From: Paracoccus sp. SCSIO 75233
GTDB taxonomy: Bacteria > Pseudomonadota > Alphaproteobacteria > Rhodobacterales > Rhodobacteraceae
DNA: 64,000 nucleotides
Assembly (NCBI RefSeq): GCF_027912675.1
Contig: NZ_CP115758.1
Span: 156,953-220,952 of the forward strand
Reading direction: 5' to 3'
In this document: positions 61,253 to 64,000 of the stretch, one piece after another
Layout: every line of letters starts with the position of its first letter
Position numbering within the stretch: position 1 is the first letter of the stretch
The notes under the pieces: model-generated
What the model saw: the letters and a program-made list of their open reading frames with translations, nothing else
Databases searched by the model: none
What the model was told of the DNA's origin: nothing
Program-made: the position numbers and the translations under genes

Positions 61253-62518
61253 ATGACGAAGAATACCGACATCATCGCCCTGCGTCAGCCGGAATCTGTT
61301 GACGATCCGCTGACCGAGATTGCCCGGGATGGGGCGCGCCGGATGCTGGCCGCTGCACTTCGGGCAGAGGCTGACGCCTTCGTCGCTCAGCATGCCGAAG
61401 AGGTCCTGCCGGATGGCCGGCAGCGTATCGTCCGGCATGGGTATGGGCCGGAGCGAAGCATCCAGACCGGGATCGGCGCGCTTGATGTGCGCCGCCCGAA
61501 GGTGCGAGACCGCGCGGCCGGACCTGCTGACGAGAAGGTGCGGTTCAGCTCCGCCATCCTGCCGAAATGGGCGCGGCGGTCGCGCAGCCTCGATGCCCTG
61601 CTGCCAGTCCTCTACCTGCGCGGCATTTCCACCGGCGACTTCCGGGAGGCGCTCTCTGCGATCTTGGGGGCGGAGGCGCCAAACCTGTCGCCGGGCGTAA
61701 TCTCGCGCCTGACCGGGGAATGGCAGCAGGAACATGACCGCTGGCAGCGCCGTGATCTTTCGGCGCGGCGGTATGTCTACATCTGGGCGGACGGCGTCTA
61801 CCTCCAGGCCCGGATGGAGCCGCAGGCCGAGTGCATGCTGGTCATTCTGGGCGCCACGCCCGAAGGGAAGAAGGAACTGGTCGGCTTCCAGATCGGCGTT
61901 CGGGAAAGCGCGCAGAGTTGGCGCGAGTTGCCGGTCGACATCAAGGCCCGCGGCCTTGCCGTCCCGCCGGAGATCGCCGTGGGAGACGGGGCCATGGGGT
62001 TCTGGAAGGCGCTCGACGAGGTCTTCCCCGGCACGCGTCATCAGCGCTGTTGGGTCCACAAGATCGCCAACGTGCTGAACAAGTTCCCGAAATCGATGCA
62101 GCCGACGGTGAAGGCCGACCTGCGCGAGATATGGCAGGCCGAGACCCGCGCTAAGGCCAAGGCCGCCATGGACATCTTCGCCGAGAAATATGGGATCAAA
62201 TACGAGAAGGCGGTAAACTGCCTGACAAAAGACCGCGACGCGCTGCTGGCGTTCTATGACTTCCCGGCCGACCATTGGGATCACCTGCGCACGGGCAACC
62301 CAATCGAAAGCGTCTTCGCCACCGTCCGGCACAGGACCGTCCGAACCAAGGGGGCGCTGTCGCAAACGACAGCGAAGCTGATGGTGTTCAAGCTCGTTCA
62401 GACCGCCGCCAAAACATGGCGCCGCCTGAAGGGCGCGAACCAGTTGCCTTTGGTCATCGAAGGCGTCACATTCACCGACGGTGTCGCCGAGAACGACACC
62501 GAAAACCGCGCCGCGTGA
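61253..62518 (+). CDS. IS256-family transposase
   Basis: A 421-residue DDE transposase. Catalytic residues fit Asp 180 (YIWADGVY), Asp 245 (AVGDGAMGFWKAL) and Glu 352 (TGNPIESVFATVR), with RCWVHKIANVLNKFPK between the second Asp and the Glu, typical of the family. ATG 61253 has AGAAGGAACG upstream; the frame is open earlier but without support. The gene is full-length and looks intact, so the element may still be mobile. Confidence 0.95.
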   Translation: MTKNTDIIALRQPESVDDPLTEIARDGARRMLAAALRAEADAFVAQHAEEVLPDGRQRIVRHGYGPERSIQTGIGALDVRRPKVRDRAAGPADEKVRFSSAILPKWARRSRSLDALLPVLYLRGISTGDFREALSAILGAEAPNLSPGVISRLTGEWQQEHDRWQRRDLSARRYVYIWADGVYLQARMEPQAECMLVILGATPEGKKELVGFQIGVRESAQSWRELPVDIKARGLAVPPEIAVGDGAMGFWKALDEVFPGTRHQRCWVHKIANVLNKFPKSMQPTVKADLREIWQAETRAKAKAAMDIFAEKYGIKYEKAVNCLTKDRDALLAFYDFPADHWDHLRTGNPIESVFATVRHRTVRTKGALSQTTAKLMVFKLVQTAAKTWRRLKGANQLPLVIEGVTFTDGVAENDTENRAA

Positions 62519-62528
62519 TCAAGCCGCA

Positions 62529-62551
62529 TCACCCAGATTTCAGCATAGCTC
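62529..62551 (-). repeat. Right terminal inverted repeat of IS256-family element
   Basis: Reverse complement partner of 61157-61179. It lies 11 bases after the transposase stop and abuts the cut toxin gene. Confidence 0.85.
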
Positions 62552-62704
62552 TGGATAAGCTGCAAGCAAGTCAAAGAGCGCGAACAGGCCATCTGCGTAG
62601 CGCTCGGCTTGACTCATGTCCCATTCCGCCGCGCCCTGGATCCAAATGTCCGCAAGATCGGCTTCCGCTGCAGGACGGATGGTCCATCTGCTATTTTCCG
62701 GCAT
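62540..62704 (-). pseudogene. parE: ParE/RelE-type toxin, C-terminus truncated by the IS
   Basis: Fifty-one codons of a ParE-family toxin remain (MPENSRWTIRPAAEADLADI, then QAERYADGLFALFDLLAAYP), after which the frame enters the IS and stops within four codons. Full ParE proteins are about 95-105 residues, so the second half, including the catalytic-like C-terminal strands, is gone. The start overlaps the antitoxin stop, the normal parDE arrangement. Confidence 0.82.
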
Positions 62705-62936
62705 GCTTCGCGTGCATCCGGGCCTTGAACGCGTTGCAGTCAAACGACTTTGCCGGGCCGCTGGCGATTCCGGCATCAACCGCTGCCTGGATTTCAGCGA
62801 TTGCATCGTGCCGCATCCTGTCGCGCCGGATCAGGTCACGGACATAATCGCTCGAGTTGGCGTAGCGTCCCGACTTCGCCTGATCCTCGACCCAGGACTT
62901 CATCGGATCCGGCAGCGAGATGTTCATGGTGCCCAT
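62691..62936 (-). CDS. parD: ParD-type ribbon-helix-helix antitoxin
   Basis: An 81-residue antitoxin, MGTMNISLPDPMKSWVEDQA through KSFDCNAFKARMHAKHAGK. The N-terminal strand and two helices fit a ribbon-helix-helix DNA-binding domain; the C-terminal tail would wrap ParE. ATG 62936 has AAGGAGACAGCC upstream. With the toxin broken it is an orphan antitoxin that may still repress its promoter. Confidence 0.86.
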   Translation of the reverse strand: MGTMNISLPDPMKSWVEDQAKSGRYANSSDYVRDLIRRDRMRHDAIAEIQAAVDAGIASGPAKSFDCNAFKARMHAKHAGK

Positions 62937-63057
62937 GGCTGTCTCCTTCGCGGCGAGGATATGGCAAGCTTTGCCATCAAGCAACCGTCTCCCCCTGCCC
63001 TGCTCGGCCAATCCGTCGTTTATTAGTGTTATCTAAAATTGCAAATGGCCCGTTTTC

Positions 63058-63931
63058 ATGCCCCTGATAGGCTATGCGCGCGTATCCACAGAGGATCAGA
63101 CCCCCCTGCCCCAGTCCGAGGCGCTGCAATCGGCGGGATGCGCCGAGATCTTTGAAGAGCACGCCTCAGGCGGCAATCGTGCGCGTCCGGTGCTTGCACG
63201 TGTGCTGGAGCGGATCGGCAAGGGCGACACGCTGGTCGTCGTCCGGATCGACCGCCTCGCGCGGTCTTTGTCGCACCTTCTCGAGGTGATTGAGCGTCTG
63301 GAGGCCAAGGGCGCCTTCTTCCGCTCCCTGCAGGACCCCATCGACACTGCATCGCCGCAAGGCAAGTTTAGGCTGCAGGTTCTGGACGCCGCGGCCGAGT
63401 TCGAACGCGCCCTAATCCGTGAGCGCACGAAGGCCGGGCTTGTCTCTGCGCGCGCCAAAGACCCCGCTGCGCTGCGCAAGGTGCGGCTGGCGCGACAGGA
63501 CGGCTATATGGAGCGCTTGGACGAGACCGCGCAGGATTGGGTGCCCCACGTGCGCCGCTTGCGCCCCGATATTGCTTGGGAAGACGTGCTGCGGATTATC
63601 AATGGCCCCCCTGCCCCCAGATCGCCATTGGACCCAAAGCCGCCTGCTCCGCGCTGTGAAGGCCTATGTCAGAGACGGTTTCCTGCCTGCCGAGGTGCTT
63701 CGGCGCGCCGGACGCCGCGAAACCGATGACCGCCTGCCGGCCATCGTGGCGGCCATCAAAGGGTCGGACCCAGATATCACGCTACAAGCGATCTGCGACC
63801 GGTTGGAATCCATGCGTGAGCGCACCCCTCGAGGCCGCACCAGCTGGCAACCGTCCTCCGTCAGGATGCTGTTGGAACGGGCGGAGCGGCTTGGCCTAAT
63901 TTCATCAGAATCGGCTCACCCCCAACCGTAA
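63058..63931 (+). pseudogene. Serine recombinase (resolvase/invertase family), frameshifted
   Basis: The N-terminal catalytic domain is intact: MPLIGYARVSTEDQ with nucleophile Ser 10, VVVRIDRLARSLSHLLEVIE, and AEFERALIRERTKAGL. Near 63604-63611 (AATGGCCCCCC) the frame shifts by one base. The downstream frame continues the same protein as APLPPDRHWTQSRLLRAVKAYVRDGFLPAEVL and RGRTSWQPSSVRMLLERAERLG to a stop at 63931. As read, the first frame ends at 63729 with a nonsense tail. This is a real frameshift, a sequencing error in the C-run, or a slippage site. The 45 bases before the start are A/T-rich and could contain its recombination site. Confidence 0.8.
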
Positions 63932-64000
63932 CTAGCAGAGACCCAAACAGCTGAATCTATCGCTCCAGACACCGTCAGAAGGTCAATTGTGCCATTGGTT

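Larger units (their letters stand above)
61157..62551 (+). mobile_element. IS256-family insertion sequence (1395 bp)
   Basis: The element is bounded by imperfect 23-base inverted repeats (61157-61179 and 62529-62551) beginning GAGCTATGCTG and ending GGGTGA. It contains one transposase gene of the IS256 (mutator-like DDE) family. The eight bases outside the ends (TTCGCAAC left, TGGATAAG right) are not duplicates, so no target-site duplication is seen. Both flanks are genes cut by the element. Confidence 0.92.

Noticed and set aside
63012..63057. A/T-rich stretch before the recombinase as a resolution site.
   Set aside because: No clear pair of inverted 12-base subsites can be seen; mentioned only in the recombinase entry.
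1..64000. CRISPR arrays, tRNA or rRNA genes, prophage, riboswitches.
   Set aside because: No regularly spaced repeats, no tRNA-like cloverleaf with conserved TTC/CCA arms, no phage structural genes and no known riboswitch core were recognised by eye.
1..64000. Full steroid or aromatic degradation cluster.
   Set aside because: Ring-attacking enzymes (ketosteroid dehydrogenase, Rieske hydroxylases, extradiol dioxygenases) are absent, so only side-chain or branched-acid beta-oxidation is supported.

Overview
The window is GC-rich bacterial DNA, almost wall-to-wall genes, probably from an alphaproteobacterium of the Rhodobacterales/Roseobacter type. That placement is an inference from three TRAP transporters (two TAXI-type, one DctPQM), the Liv-type ABC operon and the overall gene style; there is no rRNA or other marker gene. 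Nearly every gene handles acyl-CoA thioesters. I count eleven acyl-CoA dehydrogenase (ACAD) genes (one broken), five crotonase-fold enzymes, four hotdog/MaoC-type proteins and one PaaI-type thioesterase. There are also three thiolase-like proteins each beside a DUF35 zinc-ribbon protein, four CaiB/BaiF family proteins, one family I CoA-transferase pair, ETF, and CoA ligases of three kinds. No ring hydroxylase, dioxygenase or ketosteroid gene is present, so this looks like a beta-oxidation hub for branched or cyclic carboxylic acids whose upstream chemistry lies elsewhere or is not needed.

Layout, left to right. 1-4848 (+): split NDP-forming acyl-CoA synthetase, MaoC, ACAD, thiolase-like and DUF35, ending in a hairpin terminator. 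4932-9699 (-): two-subunit CoA-transferase followed by a TAXI TRAP transporter. 9831-11258 (-): an unassigned membrane transporter. 11768-15401 (+): MmgE/PrpD protein and an ACAD pair. 15442-16777 (-): IclR regulator and MaoC. 17098-25475 (+): ACAD pair, TAXI TRAP transporter, thioesterase, SDR, DUF35 and thiolase-like protein. 25544-33724 (-): crotonase, CaiB, two ACADs, crotonase and DctQMP transporter. 33948-34913 (+): nitronate-monooxygenase-like flavoprotein. 34985-40470 (-): transglutaminase-like protein, MaoC, ACAD pair, crotonase and a degenerate PaaK-like protein. 40534-44094 (-): DUF35, thiolase-like protein, double-hotdog hydratase and alpha-methylacyl-CoA racemase. 44199-46527 (+): two CaiB genes. 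46551-51210 (-): a lone ACAD, then a separate crotonase-crotonase-etfB-etfA operon. 51289-60304 (-): SDR and a Liv-type ABC importer with an acyl-CoA ligase embedded in it and two tandem binding proteins.

The right end (60410-64000) is a broken junction. An IS256-family element separates the C-terminal two thirds of an ACAD from a ParDE module whose toxin gene is cut by the same element. A serine recombinase with a one-base frameshift follows.

Two candidate local regulons are visible as repeated palindromes in promoter regions. CACATATGTG occurs at three sites in the left third, around the IclR gene. TCTAACNNNNGTTAGA occurs at four sites between 40 and 60 kb. Taken together the genes could import several acids (TRAP, ABC), activate them (ligases, CoA-transferases), racemise alpha-methyl centres, oxidise them with three apparently heteromeric ACAD pairs feeding ETF, hydrate them with MaoC proteins, and cleave them with thiolase-like/DUF35 complexes. 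The actual substrate cannot be read from the sequence.
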